DNA of 64,000 nt from Acinetobacter baylyi DSM 14961 = CIP 107474 (GCF_000368685.1 NZ_KB849628.1:1192255-1256254); one strand, 5' to 3'. Shown: positions 1-7,962, numbered from the stretch's first letter. Translations and numbers: made by a program. Notes: generated by a model not told the origin, from the letters alone.

Positions 1-18
1 ATTACAGATTTCAAAATT

Positions 19-93
19 AGGGGCGTCGCCAAGTGGTAAGGCAGCGGGTTTTGATCTCGCCATCCGTTGGTTCGAATCCAGCCGCCCCTGCCA
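19..93 (+). tRNA. tRNA-Gln (anticodon TTG), copy 1
   Basis: A full cloverleaf can be folded. The acceptor stem AGGGGCG pairs with CGCCCCT, the T-arm contains GGTTCGAATCC, and the anticodon loop TTTTGAT carries TTG, read as glutamine. The 3' GCCA is encoded. The anticodon stem is GCGGG/CTCGC. A second near-identical copy lies 91 bp downstream, and prs follows. Confidence 0.97.
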
Positions 94-184
94 TTTCTAT
101 ATAAAGTCAGACTTAATTAACTGTCATGTTAATACTCAATTTTCTTGACATTAACAGACAAAAATATTAAAGTTCTGCCGCATT

Positions 185-259
185 AGGGGCGTCGCCAAGT
201 GGTAAGGCACCGGGTTTTGATCTCGGCATCCGTTGGTTCGAATCCAGCCGCCCCTGCCA
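185..259 (+). tRNA. tRNA-Gln (anticodon TTG), copy 2
   Basis: Same cloverleaf and TTG anticodon as the copy at 19-93, with encoded CCA. The anticodon stem is CCGGG/CTCGG, so its outer pair is C-G where copy 1 has G-C. Both sides of the pair changed together, which keeps the stem intact and suggests that both copies are functional. The flanking DNA of the two copies is not similar beyond a few bases. Confidence 0.97.
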
Positions 260-305
260 TATAACAGATTATTTCTTTAAACTACCCGTCGGAAAAATAA
301 GATAT

Positions 306-392
306 TTTTTTCCTTGCGCTCGGGCGAAGCATTGCTTAACCCTTTAGGTCAATAAATATTTTCCTTTGCGCGCGGGTGAAGCGTTGCTTCAC
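306..392 (+). repeat. Imperfect direct repeat with hairpins upstream of prs
   Basis: Two related units of about 33 bp (near 306-338 and 357-392) both contain TTTTCC, a GCG-rich stretch and a GAAGC...TTGCTT core. The second unit forms a perfect 7-bp hairpin, GTGAAGC-GTT-GCTTCAC (376-392). The first forms a shorter, imperfect version. They fill the gap between the second tRNA and prs. The function is not known; they may shape the 3' end of the tRNA transcript or the prs leader. Confidence 0.6.
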
Positions 393-414
393 GTAATCCT
401 CGCTCAGGTGCTTC

Positions 415-1368
415 ATGCCCAATCTTGTCGTTTTTAGTGGAAATGCTCATCCACAGTTCGCTCAAAAAGTCGTCAGCCACTTACATATTCCTCTAGGTGC
501 GGCATCAGTCGGACATTTCTCCGATGGTGAAATTTCAGTAGAAATTACTGAAAATGTTCGTGGTAAAGACGTTTTTATCGTGCAGCCAACTTGTGCTCCA
601 ACCAATGATAACCTGATGGAAATCTTGGTAATGGCAGATGCCTTGCGTCGTGCCAGTGCTGGGCGTATTACCGCTGTTATTCCTTACTTTGGTTATGCTC
701 GTCAAGATCGTCGCCCACGTTCAGCACGTGTTCCAATTACAGCAAAAGTGGTTGCAGACATGCTCACTACTGTCGGTGTAGATCGTGTTGTGATGATCGA
801 CCTTCATGCCGATCAGATTCAAGGCTTTTTCGATATCCCTGTCGACAACATCTACGGTACACCTGCTTTGCTTGCTGATTTGCGTCAGCAATCGCATGAC
901 AATTTGATGGTGGTTTCACCTGACGTTGGTGGTGTAGTACGTGCACGTGCTGTTGCAAAACAGATGGGTGATATTGATCTTGCAATCATCGACAAGCGTC
1001 GTCAAAAAGCAAATGAATCACAAGTGATGCATTTGATTGGTGATGTAAAAGATCGTGACTGTGTCATCGTCGATGATATGGTAGATACTGCTGGTACGCT
1101 TTGCAAAGCAGCAGATGCATTAAAGCAATTTGGTGCTCGCCGCGTTGTTGCCTATGCCACTCACCCTGTTTTATCAGGTAAGGCATTAGAAAACTTGCAA
1201 AATTCTGTGCTTGATGAATTGGTAGTGACAGACACTATTCCTCTTTCTCCTGAAGCACTGAATCTTGGTAAAATCCGTCAAGTTTCTGTTGCGAGTATGG
1301 TGGCTGAAACAATTCGTCGTATTAATAACGAAGAATCTATTAGCGCAATGTTCGATAGTTATCTATAA
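415..1368 (+). CDS. prs: Ribose-phosphate pyrophosphokinase (PRPP synthetase)
   Basis: Makes phosphoribosyl pyrophosphate from ribose 5-phosphate and ATP, feeding purine, pyrimidine, histidine, tryptophan and NAD synthesis in the cytosol. The 317 residues match the usual class I length. Visible motifs are the N-terminal FSDGE region, the flexible loop [10 protein letters not shown], the IIDKRR segment and the PRPP-binding loop [11 protein letters not shown] near residues 219-229. The loop has DTAGT where E. coli has DTGGT. The ATG is preceded by a weak CAGGTG ribosome binding site. The gene sits between tRNA-Gln and rplY, the usual Acinetobacter arrangement, and ends before a hairpin terminator. 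Confidence 0.97.
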   Translation: MPNLVVFSGNAHPQFAQKVVSHLHIPLGAASVGHFSDGEISVEITENVRGKDVFIVQPTCAPTNDNLMEILVMADALRRASAGRITAVIPYFGYARQDRRPRSARVPITAKVVADMLTTVGVDRVVMIDLHADQIQGFFDIPVDNIYGTPALLADLRQQSHDNLMVVSPDVGGVVRARAVAKQMGDIDLAIIDKRRQKANESQVMHLIGDVKDRDCVIVDDMVDTAGTLCKAADALKQFGARRVVAYATHPVLSGKALENLQNSVLDELVVTDTIPLSPEALNLGKIRQVSVASMVAETIRRINNEESISAMFDSYL

Positions 1369-1386
1369 TAGCCCAAATTTTTTCTT

Positions 1387-1412
1387 AACCCTGGCCTTGG
1401 CTGGGGTTTTCT
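1387..1412 (+). terminator. Rho-independent terminator after prs
   Basis: AACCCTGGCC (1387-1396) pairs along its full length, with two G-T wobbles, with GGCTGGGGTT (1399-1408) around a TT turn. A short T-rich tail follows. It lies 18 bases after the prs stop and separates prs from rplY. Confidence 0.75.
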
Positions 1413-1466
1413 ATCACTAAACTGGTCGCAAGTTTAGTTTATTTAACCTTAATGAGGATTTATCTC

Positions 1467-1763
1467 ATGGCAAATTTTGTACTTAACGCTACTGCGCGTA
1501 ACGAAGACAAGCAAGGGAAAGGTGCGAGCCGCCGCCTTCGTCGTGAAGCGCTTGTTCCAGCAATCATCTACGGTGGTGAAGCTGAGCCTGTTGCTGTAAC
1601 AATCGAACTTCGTGAGCTTGTAAAAGCACTTGAAAACAACGCTTTCTTTGAAGAAGTTGTTGAAGTTAAAGTGGGCGACAAAGTTGAAAACGTTAAAATT
1701 CAAGCGTTACAACGTCATCCTGCAAAAAACACACCTATGCACGCTGACTTCAAACGCGCGTAA
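1467..1763 (+). CDS. rplY: 50S ribosomal protein L25, short form
   Basis: A 98-residue protein of the short L25 type, which binds 5S rRNA in the large subunit. It lacks the C-terminal CTC/TL5 extension of longer family members. The N-terminus has the family pattern [13 protein letters not shown], followed by VPAIIYGG. I place the start at the ATG at 1467, which has a good ATGAGGA ribosome binding site (1452-1458). An in-frame ATG at 1452 would destroy that spacing. Followed closely by pth, probably in one transcript. Confidence 0.95.
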   Translation: MANFVLNATARNEDKQGKGASRRLRREALVPAIIYGGEAEPVAVTIELRELVKALENNAFFEEVVEVKVGDKVENVKIQALQRHPAKNTPMHADFKRA

Positions 1764-1783
1764 GTGAATAAAGGCGTAAATTA

Positions 1784-2365
1784 GTGTCAAAAATTTCGCT
1801 AATTGTTGGTCTGGGTAATCCCGGTGCGGAATATGCCCAGACCCGTCACAATGCAGGTTTCTGGTTTGTAGAACAACTTGCAGATCGATACAACATTACA
1901 CTTAAAAAAGATCCAAAATTTCATGGATTCAGTGGCCGTGGGCAAATTGAGGGACATGATGTTCGTCTTTTGATTCCAACAACCTTCATGAATCGTTCTG
2001 GACAAAGTGTTGTTCCCTTTTCAAAATTTTATCAAATTTCTCCAGAAGCCATTCTAATTGCTCATGATGAGCTTGATATGGACCCAGGTGTAATTCGCTT
2101 GAAAACAGGCGGAGGCCATGGCGGCCATAATGGTCTGCGTGATATCGTTCCCCATATTGGCGCAAACTTTCATCGTCTACGCATTGGTATTGGACATCCT
2201 GGCTCAAAAGATCGTGTTTCAGGTCATGTATTAGGTAAAGCTCCCCAAAATGAGCAGACACTCATGGAGGATGCCATTCATCATGCACTATCAAACACCA
2301 GACTTTTAGTCGATGGTCAGATTGCTCAAGCCATGAATCAAATCAACGCTTACAAACCAAAATAA
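1784..2365 (+). CDS. pth: Peptidyl-tRNA hydrolase
   Basis: Cleaves peptidyl-tRNA that has dropped off ribosomes, releasing tRNA for reuse. The 193 residues match the E. coli enzyme (194). Active-site residues are in place: GLGNPG with N12, the catalytic H22 in TRHNAGF, TTFMNRSG, and the aspartate of AHDELD, followed by the GGGHGGHNGLR loop. The start codon is GTG at 1784, 20 bases after the rplY stop, so translation is probably coupled to L25. A small dyad (ATTGTTGAACAAT, 2371-2383) follows the stop but has no T-run. Confidence 0.97.
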   Translation: MSKISLIVGLGNPGAEYAQTRHNAGFWFVEQLADRYNITLKKDPKFHGFSGRGQIEGHDVRLLIPTTFMNRSGQSVVPFSKFYQISPEAILIAHDELDMDPGVIRLKTGGGHGGHNGLRDIVPHIGANFHRLRIGIGHPGSKDRVSGHVLGKAPQNEQTLMEDAIHHALSNTRLLVDGQIAQAMNQINAYKPK

Positions 2366-2501
2366 CATGAATTGTTGAACAATCATGCTTGCCATGTGTT
2401 TTGTTTCAGAGCAAAATGCGCATTTCCACCCACAATGATGTGGTCGTGTACCGACTCAAGGACCAGATCAGACGTTTAGGTCAATTCAGGAGACGCAAGT
2501 C

Positions 2502-2882
2502 ATGCTATCTCGATTATTAAAATGCAAAATTCACCGTGCTGTCGTTACACATGCCGAGCTCCATTATGAAGGTTCTTGTGCGATTGATGGTGTATTGATG
2601 GATTTGGCAGGGATTCGTGAATATGAAGAAATTCATGTCTGGAATGTGACCAATGGTAAACGTTTTACAACTTATGCCATTCGCGGCGAAGACCATTCAG
2701 GTATTATTTCAGTGAATGGCGGTGCAGCACATCAGGCAGAAGTCGGTGACTTGGTAATTATTGCGACTTTCGGTGATTTTACCGAAGTCGAAGCAAATGC
2801 ACACAAACCTCGTCTGGTTTATGCAAATCCAGACAATACAGTCAATCATACCGCAAACTGCATTCCTGTACAGGTCGCATAA
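2502..2882 (+). CDS. panD: Aspartate 1-decarboxylase (pyruvoyl enzyme)
   Basis: Converts L-aspartate to beta-alanine for pantothenate and coenzyme A. The 126-residue proenzyme carries the self-cleavage site G24-S25 in YEGSCAID; after cleavage the serine becomes the pyruvoyl group. K9, R54 and Y58, conserved in the family, are all present. A strong AGGAG site (2488-2492) sits 9 bases before the ATG. The gene stands alone between pth and a terminator, not next to panB or panC. Confidence 0.97.
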   Translation: MLSRLLKCKIHRAVVTHAELHYEGSCAIDGVLMDLAGIREYEEIHVWNVTNGKRFTTYAIRGEDHSGIISVNGGAAHQAEVGDLVIIATFGDFTEVEANAHKPRLVYANPDNTVNHTANCIPVQVA

Positions 2883-2896
2883 ACAAGTCAGTTTTT

Positions 2897-2923
2897 AAAA
2901 GCTCGCGCCATGCGAGCTTTTTT
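2897..2923 (+). terminator. Rho-independent terminator after panD
   Basis: AAAAGCTCGC pairs perfectly with GCGAGCTTTT around a GCCAT loop and runs into six or more T residues. It closes the panD transcript and isolates the riboswitch promoter downstream. Confidence 0.9.
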
Positions 2924-3017
2924 ATGCATGCTAAAATTTCAAAGATTTGATTAAATCTGACTTAGCTTTGAACTGATTGTTCTATAGAAATTCTATTATT
3001 TTTAAAATAAAAAGCGC

Positions 3018-3023
3018 TATACT
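3018..3023 (+). promoter_or_regulatory. -10 element for the FMN riboswitch/ribB transcript
   Basis: TATACT lies 7 bases before the likely transcription start, just upstream of the riboswitch. No convincing -35 hexamer is visible at 16-18 bp. The rest of this gene-free stretch (2883-3270) holds the panD terminator, the riboswitch and its downstream hairpin. Confidence 0.5.
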
Positions 3024-3032
3024 GAAGCGACA

Positions 3033-3175
3033 TCGCTTCAGGGCGGGGCGTAATTCCCCACCGGCGGTAAGCTCAACACGAGCAAGCCCGCGAGCAATTG
3101 GACCATTTAATGGCGTCAATCGCAGATCTGGTGTAAATCCAGAGCCGACGGTATAGTCCGGATGAAAGAAGACGA
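3033..3175 (+). ncRNA. FMN riboswitch (RFN element)
   Basis: Conserved RFN blocks appear in order: TTCAGGGCGGGGCG, ATTCCCCACCGGCGG, AGCCCGCGAGC, a variable arm, GATCTGGTGTAAATCCAGAGCCGACGG and AGTCCGGATGAAAGAAGA. P1 forms between TCGCTTC (3033-3039) and GAAGACGA (3168-3175) with one bulge. FMN binding represses the downstream gene, here ribB, giving feedback control of riboflavin synthesis. Confidence 0.96.
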
Positions 3176-3184
3176 CGTTTCAAC

Positions 3185-3207
3185 ATAAAATAGCTTTGCT
3201 ATTTTAT
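3185..3207 (+). terminator. Hairpin in the riboswitch expression platform
   Basis: A perfect 10-bp stem, ATAAAATAGC-TTT-GCTATTTTAT, lies 10 bases after the aptamer. It is A/T-rich and has no long T-run beyond the stem, so it may be a weak terminator or a spacer hairpin. Just after it, TACGCCCC (3211-3218) is complementary to the aptamer's GGGGCGTA. Confidence 0.5.
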
Positions 3208-3270
3208 TGCTACGCCCCCATTTCTCATCAGTCCTGAAATGTTTAACCGTAATTTACGAGAGCATTTCAT

Positions 3271-3930
3271 ATGTCTAGTTTGATTCAAGCTGAAATTTTC
3301 TTTTCAGCCCTTTCCCCTGCCGAGCAGCGCATCCAACAAGCTTTGGATGACATTCGTCATGGTAAGCCTGTTTTGGTCATGGATGATTTTGATCGTGAAA
3401 ACGAGGCCGATTTAATTGTGGCTGCCGAAACCCTCAATGTCGAGACCATGGCGCGTATGATTCGTGATGGCTCAGGTATTGTTTGCTTCTGTCTAACCGA
3501 ACAACTGGCAGATCATTTAGAATTGACACCTATGGTTCAAAACAATTCAAGCCAGTTTCATACAGCATTTACCGTCACCATTGAAGCAGCGCAGGGCGTA
3601 ACCACTGGTGTTTCCGCCAAAGACCGTGTAAAGACCATTCATACTGCCATTCAAGATGGTGCTATCGCCAGTGATTTAAACCGCCCAGGTCATGTGTTTC
3701 CTTTACGTGCGCGTGATGGTGGTGTTTTGACTCGTCGAGGGCATACCGAAGCAACCATTGATCTGGCACGTTTGGCAGGTTTAAAACCCTCGGGTGTGCT
3801 ATGTGAATTGACCAATCCTGATGGTAGTATGGCAACAGGTATTCAAGTGTTGGCTTATGCTCAAACACATCATCTGACCGTAATTACCATTGAAGAACTG
3901 GTACAGTATCGCATCAAGCATAATGTTTAG
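3271..3930 (+). CDS. ribB: 3,4-dihydroxy-2-butanone 4-phosphate synthase
   Basis: Makes the four-carbon unit of riboflavin from ribulose 5-phosphate. The 219-residue protein is a stand-alone RibB, close to E. coli RibB (217), without a fused GTP cyclohydrolase II domain. The metal and substrate motif [10 protein letters not shown] is near residue 38, and RRGHTEA is near residue 155. The ATG at 3271 follows a purine-rich GAGAGC. Controlled by the FMN riboswitch 95 bases upstream. Confidence 0.96.
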   Translation: MSSLIQAEIFFSALSPAEQRIQQALDDIRHGKPVLVMDDFDRENEADLIVAAETLNVETMARMIRDGSGIVCFCLTEQLADHLELTPMVQNNSSQFHTAFTVTIEAAQGVTTGVSAKDRVKTIHTAIQDGAIASDLNRPGHVFPLRARDGGVLTRRGHTEATIDLARLAGLKPSGVLCELTNPDGSMATGIQVLAYAQTHHLTVITIEELVQYRIKHNV

Positions 3931-3940
3931 ATTTTGATTT

Positions 3941-3968
3941 ATCCCGAGCAATCGAGTTCGGGATTTTT
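3941..3968 (+). terminator. Rho-independent terminator after ribB
   Basis: ATCCCGA pairs with TCGGGAT around a 10-base loop and is followed by TTTTAT. It starts 10 bases after the ribB stop. Confidence 0.8.
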
Positions 3969-4189
3969 ATTTACTGTTCCATAAACCTAGACCATATAAG
4001 GGCCATTTTTGCTTTACTGCAATATTATTGATACACAACGCTATTAGTACTAGAGCAATAGCTCCTGTCAATACAGGAAAAATAAGAAAGCTCCAAGAAT
4101 AGTAGATACTAAAAGCAGTTAATAATTTACTATAACTTTTTAGAAAGCCTCATTATTCGTTTTTTGTAGCGGGTTTCAATCAAAACACC
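3967..4189 (-). pseudogene. Decayed fragment of a small membrane protein gene
   Basis: On the minus strand an open frame without a start (4149 down to 3967) reads as protein-like sequence. It has a hydrophobic run containing FLIFPVLTGAIALVLIALC, then NNIAVKQKWPLYGLGLWNSK and a stop. A second piece with a basic sequence (ETRYKKRIMRLSKK, up to 4189) lies upstream in another frame. One frameshift would join them. I do not recognise the parent gene. It lies in the 321-base gap between ribB and the DUF1289 gene. On the plus strand, 4133-4246 also ends as a protein-like tail (VAGFNQNTSDH...). Confidence 0.35.
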
Positions 4190-4251
4190 TCAGATCACAC
4201 TAAAAATCTAATGAACAAACTGATTGATCAATTACAGGCCGAATAAGCTTT

Positions 4252-4737
4252 TTAGTCTTCTAACATCGGCTGTAACAAATGCTGTCTCATTCCATCTGCA
4301 CGTAGCCAAGCAAAGTCATAACTTGCCTGCGCCAGAGATAAAATACGACGTTCAAATTCCTGCCATACAGGTTTAATCTGTTGACTATGTAGTCCTAAAC
4401 CACTTTCATCTGCTAAATGCTTATTTTTTTCACAGAGCTTGAGTGCATGATAAAGTTTGCGCCCTTTAGTCGCACTCTCAAGTAAGCGTACACGTTTAGA
4501 TTCTAAAAAATGCATCACGATAACTAAATTAGCATGAGGCAACATTGGAATAAGAATTTGATCAAGCTGCGAATCCAGTCTATGCCAAATACTCAGCTGC
4601 TGATCAGGCGTGAAGCTATTCCAGCGAATAATTTCATGATTAAATCGACGACAGCCTCGACACACATGATCACCAAACGTTGTAGAACAACGTCCAGCAC
4701 AAGGAGTTATGGTCGGAATACGGCGATTGTGATTCAA
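4252..4737 (-). CDS. DUF1289 domain protein
   Basis: A 161-residue protein. The N-terminal third carries the DUF1289 cysteine pattern: C at the start of CAGRC, then CRGCRRFNHEIIRW, so four cysteines that may bind iron-sulfur or zinc. The rest is a predicted helical extension of about 110 residues rich in L, Q and K, longer than the small DUF1289 proteins such as YdhL. Biochemical role unknown. It is a single gene facing the ribB region tail to tail. Confidence 0.8.
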   Translation of the reverse strand: MNHNRRIPTITPCAGRCSTTFGDHVCRGCRRFNHEIIRWNSFTPDQQLSIWHRLDSQLDQILIPMLPHANLVIVMHFLESKRVRLLESATKGRKLYHALKLCEKNKHLADESGLGLHSQQIKPVWQEFERRILSLAQASYDFAWLRADGMRQHLLQPMLED

Positions 4738-5035
4738 AATATTCTCTCTGTTTGTGGTTTAGATAGATCACTAAAAATTGCTGATGATATTATTGATCTA
4801 CCATATCTAGTATGCAATATCATTTTAACCACAATACTTAGTATTTTGAGTATAAATACAACATTTACTCTTTGAAGATATTTCTCATGACCAATCAACA
4901 TCGAGTTTAATTCTTTTGGTGGTTTAATCTTTGCTGAAAAATAATCCCTACAAACTGTATTGATTTCTAGCCTAATTATTGATTTCACGTTAAAATACGC
5001 GCCAGAAATTTTCTCTCACACATTTGGAGTTTTCC
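4738..5035. other. Intergenic, AT-rich
   Basis: 298 bases between the divergent DUF1289 and trhO genes. The short open frames here have no ribosome binding site and no protein-like composition. TAAAAT at 4991-4996 may be a -10 element for trhO, but no correctly spaced -35 is visible. Nothing else is recognised. Confidence 0.5.
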
Positions 5036-5968
5036 ATGAACGCTACTGTAGAACAGCTTGCACCTGTAGAACAGCAAGCGACCACTGATTGGGTTGTTGC
5101 CGCACTATATCAATTTAAAGAAGTTGCTGATGCTGCCGATTTGCAGCAGCGTTTACTTGATTTAGTCAAAACGATCAATCTGTGCGGAACTCTAATTGTT
5201 GCAAGTGAAGGAATCAACGGTACAGTTGCAGGTGATCGTCACGCCATTGATACCATTCGTGAGTTTTTATTGAACGAAGGCTTTCATGCGATGGAGTACA
5301 AAGAATCACATAGCGCAGAAAAACCATTCCGTAAAATGAAGATTAAGCTCAAACAAGAAATCGTGACGTTGGGTGTAGAAGTAAAACCGCGTGACTTAGT
5401 AGGACATTATCTTGACCCGAAAGAATGGAACGAACTGATTAGTCGTGATGATGTTATTTTGGTTGATACCCGTAATGATTACGAATATAAAGCGGGTACA
5501 TTCAAGGGCGCGATTGATCCAAAAACCGAAACATTCCGCGAATTTCCAGATTACGTTAAACAAAATCTGGAGCAGCATAAAGATAAGAAAATTGCGATGT
5601 TCTGTACAGGCGGTATCCGCTGTGAAAAATCAACATCTCTTTTACTTCAGGAAGGCTTTAACGAGGTGTATCACCTTAAGGGCGGTATTTTGAAATATCT
5701 GGAAGAAACACCTGCCGAAGAAAGCTTATGGGAAGGCGAATGTTTTGTATTTGATGGCCGTACAGCAGTTACTCATGGTGTAGAAGAAGGTCAGAATGTG
5801 AAATGTCACGCTTGTGGCTGGCCACTCACCCCAGAAGAAGTCGCTTTACCGAGTTATGAGCACGGTGTTTCTTGCGTGTACTGCATTGAAAAAACCACAG
5901 AGAAACAGAAAGAAGGTTTCCGTATGCGTCAATCACAGATTGCTGCTGCAAAACGTAAGCGCCTTTAA
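5036..5968 (+). CDS. trhO: tRNA uridine(34) hydroxylase (rhodanese family)
   Basis: TrhO/YceA family protein of 310 residues. These enzymes hydroxylate U34 in tRNA as the first step of 5-methoxyuridine or cmo5U formation. An N-terminal domain with TLIVASEGINGTVAG is followed by a rhodanese domain (about residues 125-225) with the active-site loop MFCTGGIRCEKS, catalytic cysteine near residue 190. A C-terminal cysteine cluster (CHACGWPL, CVYC) may bind metal. The start is the ATG at 5036 with GGAG at 5026-5029. A hairpin terminator follows. Confidence 0.93.
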   Translation: MNATVEQLAPVEQQATTDWVVAALYQFKEVADAADLQQRLLDLVKTINLCGTLIVASEGINGTVAGDRHAIDTIREFLLNEGFHAMEYKESHSAEKPFRKMKIKLKQEIVTLGVEVKPRDLVGHYLDPKEWNELISRDDVILVDTRNDYEYKAGTFKGAIDPKTETFREFPDYVKQNLEQHKDKKIAMFCTGGIRCEKSTSLLLQEGFNEVYHLKGGILKYLEETPAEESLWEGECFVFDGRTAVTHGVEEGQNVKCHACGWPLTPEEVALPSYEHGVSCVYCIEKTTEKQKEGFRMRQSQIAAAKRKRL

Positions 5969-5989
5969 AACAAACTATATTTAAGATTC

Positions 5990-6020
5990 AAGCCGAAATA
6001 TTTAAGATTTCGGCTTTTTT
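5990..6020 (+). terminator. Terminator after trhO
   Basis: AAGCCGAAAT pairs perfectly with ATTTCGGCTT around a 7-base loop, followed by a T-run. It sits between the convergent trhO and GNAT genes. Confidence 0.9.
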
Positions 6021-6028
6021 ATTGTGAA

Positions 6029-6595
6029 CTACCCTATCACTTGTCCAATAATGAAAAATTGACCCGAAGCAAGTACAACTTTATCGATAATCTGCATGTC
6101 TAAGGCATCGACATGAATTTTTAATGAGGTTGGGTTTTCTGCATCTACAAAAGCCACCATAGCATCGAATTTTTCTGCTTTAAGGATGTGTAGTGCATGA
6201 TCATGTAAGGCTTTTGCAACACCCTTACCTCTAGCATGAGGACTCACCAATACAGGCCCATAACCAGCATAATGCAGATCAGACAATGCCCTTTCCTGTA
6301 AAATCAGAATGTTTTCATGTGAGCTGATATATTGAATAATTTCTGGGCCATGTTGAGCGCGTTCACGCTGTATCACCAGAAAACCGACAGGGTCTCCCTC
6401 AATCTCAGCTGCATAAACTGCGCCTATTTCAATCCACTGTTTCATTACTTGATCAAAATGCGCATTATCTTGGACAAAACCTTCGTCCAAGCTCTTTCCT
6501 AATTGATAAAGGGCTTGTTTAGAATTCTGTTTATACAATGTATTCATCCAGCTCTCATCCTCATGACCGCATTGTCGAATCACGATGTTTTGCAT
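6029..6595 (-). CDS. GNAT family N-acetyltransferase
   Basis: A 188-residue protein with the acetyl-CoA-binding motif A of GNAT enzymes, VSPHARGKGVAKALHDHAL, around residues 118-136. It is preceded by the strand GYGPVLV and followed by the motif-B-like stretch AENPTSLKIH. The substrate cannot be deduced: small molecule, amino acid or protein amine are all possible. Monocistronic, facing trhO. ATG start at 6595. Confidence 0.85.
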   Translation of the reverse strand: MQNIVIRQCGHEDESWMNTLYKQNSKQALYQLGKSLDEGFVQDNAHFDQVMKQWIEIGAVYAAEIEGDPVGFLVIQRERAQHGPEIIQYISSHENILILQERALSDLHYAGYGPVLVSPHARGKGVAKALHDHALHILKAEKFDAMVAFVDAENPTSLKIHVDALDMQIIDKVVLASGQFFIIGQVIG

Positions 6596-6885
6596 TAGAT
6601 TTCCTCATCTACAGTATTTGTTGTTATATAGAAAACTTAACTTAACAGGTTGCATCGATACTTGTGTAAGGATGTGTCATTTTCATCATCGTTCAACCTC
6701 TGGTTATCGGCTCAAATAAGCTATTAGATGGATATTTGTGTACGCCAAATCATCTTCTGTTCACCTCCCCTATTTAACGCATTTGATTACAACATATCGA
6801 AAAACAGGTGTGATTTTTACATAAGCAATATGGGCAAATGTATTCATGCCCCTTAATATCATTTTTATTTGACGACCAAACGTAT

Positions 6886-7488
6886 ATGGAAAATTGGGTT
6901 ATCCAGATCATTGAACGCTTAGGCTACCTTGGTATTGCTTTTTTAATGTTTCTAGACAATGTTTTCCCTCCTATTCCCTCTGAAATCATCATGCCTAGCG
7001 CAGGCTATACAGCTTCCCGTGGGCAGCTTCAAATTATTGGGGTGATTGTTGCTGGAAGTTTGGGTTCAATCCTTGCTGCTGCAATTCTATATGCGCTTGG
7101 AAGACAAATTTCTCATGCCGCTTTGTTTCGTTGGACAGATCGTTATGGCAAATATTTATTGATTCAAACTAAAGATTTACAAATAGCACTTGAATGGTTT
7201 GAAAAGTATGGCCACCGTATTGTGTTTTTCGGTCGCATGATTCCTGCAGTACGTTCACTGATTAGCATCCCTGCGGGCATGAGCCGTATGCCTTTTTGGA
7301 AGTTCATGCTGTATAGCAGCTTAGGAACGGTTATCTGGACAACATTTCTGGCTGGAGTGGGTTTTTATTTCGGTGAAAATCAAGCATTCATGTTTAGCAT
7401 TATGCATCGTGTTGGTTATTTGATTTTGGCAATCACCTTGATGGTTTCTGTTTGGTGGATTTACCATAAATTTTATAAAAAAAGATAA
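6886..7488 (+). CDS. DedA family inner membrane protein
   Basis: A 200-residue protein of the DedA/VTT family, whose members include flippases for undecaprenyl phosphate or phosphatidylethanolamine. It shows DNVFPPIPSEI in the first re-entrant region, FFGRMIPAVRSLISIPAG, and several membrane helices with a final one near the basic C-terminus. I prefer the ATG at 6886 (MENWVIQIIERLGYLG), which matches family N-termini. An in-frame ATG at 6838 would add 16 residues, and neither has a clear ribosome binding site. About 290 bases upstream, to the GNAT gene, show nothing recognisable. Confidence 0.85.
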   Translation: MENWVIQIIERLGYLGIAFLMFLDNVFPPIPSEIIMPSAGYTASRGQLQIIGVIVAGSLGSILAAAILYALGRQISHAALFRWTDRYGKYLLIQTKDLQIALEWFEKYGHRIVFFGRMIPAVRSLISIPAGMSRMPFWKFMLYSSLGTVIWTTFLAGVGFYFGENQAFMFSIMHRVGYLILAITLMVSVWWIYHKFYKKR

Positions 7489-7489
7489 G

Positions 7490-7930
7490 CTAACTCGATT
7501 TTTTAGAGATATTTTTTTCAATAAACGGTGGATTGGTTAAACACTCTCGTTTGACTGCTGAGAGGATTTTTTGAAATTTTGGGCAGTTTAATGGATTATC
7601 AAAGGAACATTGCGCCACATGACGTAAAGTCTTACTTAACACCTTCATCTCTACAATCTTTTCTTCAATTTGCAATGCTTTTTGTTTTAATTGATTTTTA
7701 TCAATCGGTGACTGTGGTTTTTCAAGCATGCTCCTGATTTCTTGGATTGAGAATCCAGCTTGCTTAGCCAAGTGAATTAGTGCCAACTGATCAATGATCT
7801 GTATTGAAAAGACACGTTGTAAACCTTTTCGTCCAATTGGATGAATCAATTTTTCTTTTTCATAATAACGAATCGCAGAACTTTTCAATCCTGTCTGTCT
7901 CGCCAATTCTGACATTGTGATTTCTTTCAT
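7490..7930 (-). CDS. MerR family transcriptional regulator
   Basis: A 146-residue regulator. Residues 6-75 form the MerR winged helix-turn-helix (MSELARQTGLKSSAIRYYEKE, then the wing with GRKGLQRVF). A dimerisation helix follows, then a C-terminal effector region with two cysteines in CSFDNPLNCPKF. The cysteines could sense metal or redox state, which is inference. It is divergent from the DUF2938 gene across 65 bases that hold a MerR-type promoter, so it probably controls that gene. It ends one base from the DedA stop, convergently. Confidence 0.9.
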   Translation of the reverse strand: MKEITMSELARQTGLKSSAIRYYEKEKLIHPIGRKGLQRVFSIQIIDQLALIHLAKQAGFSIQEIRSMLEKPQSPIDKNQLKQKALQIEEKIVEMKVLSKTLRHVAQCSFDNPLNCPKFQKILSAVKRECLTNPPFIEKNISKKSS

Positions 7931-7931
7931 A

Positions 7932-7962
7932 TTGACTTGAAGTTCACTTCAATTTGTAGACT
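7932..7962 (+). promoter_or_regulatory. MerR-type promoter with 19-bp spacer and operator dyad
   Basis: TTGACT (7932-7937) and TAGACT (7957-7962) are separated by exactly 19 bp, the overlong spacing typical of MerR-activated promoters. Inside the spacer is the dyad TTGAAGT-TC-ACTTCAA (7937-7952). It points toward the DUF2938 gene and lies immediately upstream of the regulator's own start. Confidence 0.8.

Noticed and set aside
2366..2387. Dyad CATGA-ATTGTT-G-AACAAT-CATG after pth as a terminator
   Set aside because: No T-run follows; may be a processing or stabilising hairpin, but the evidence is insufficient.
3023..3040. Palindrome TGAAGCGA-CA-TCGCTTCA at the riboswitch 5' end
   Set aside because: Most of its left arm lies upstream of the likely transcription start, so it cannot form in RNA. 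The right arm is needed for the aptamer P1 stem. It may be a DNA site, but nothing supports that.
4734..4988. 84-codon minus-strand frame between DUF1289 and trhO
   Set aside because: Overlaps the DUF1289 start, lies upstream of trhO, has no ribosome binding site and no recognisable pattern; also the antisense frame at 4534-4875 is a shadow.
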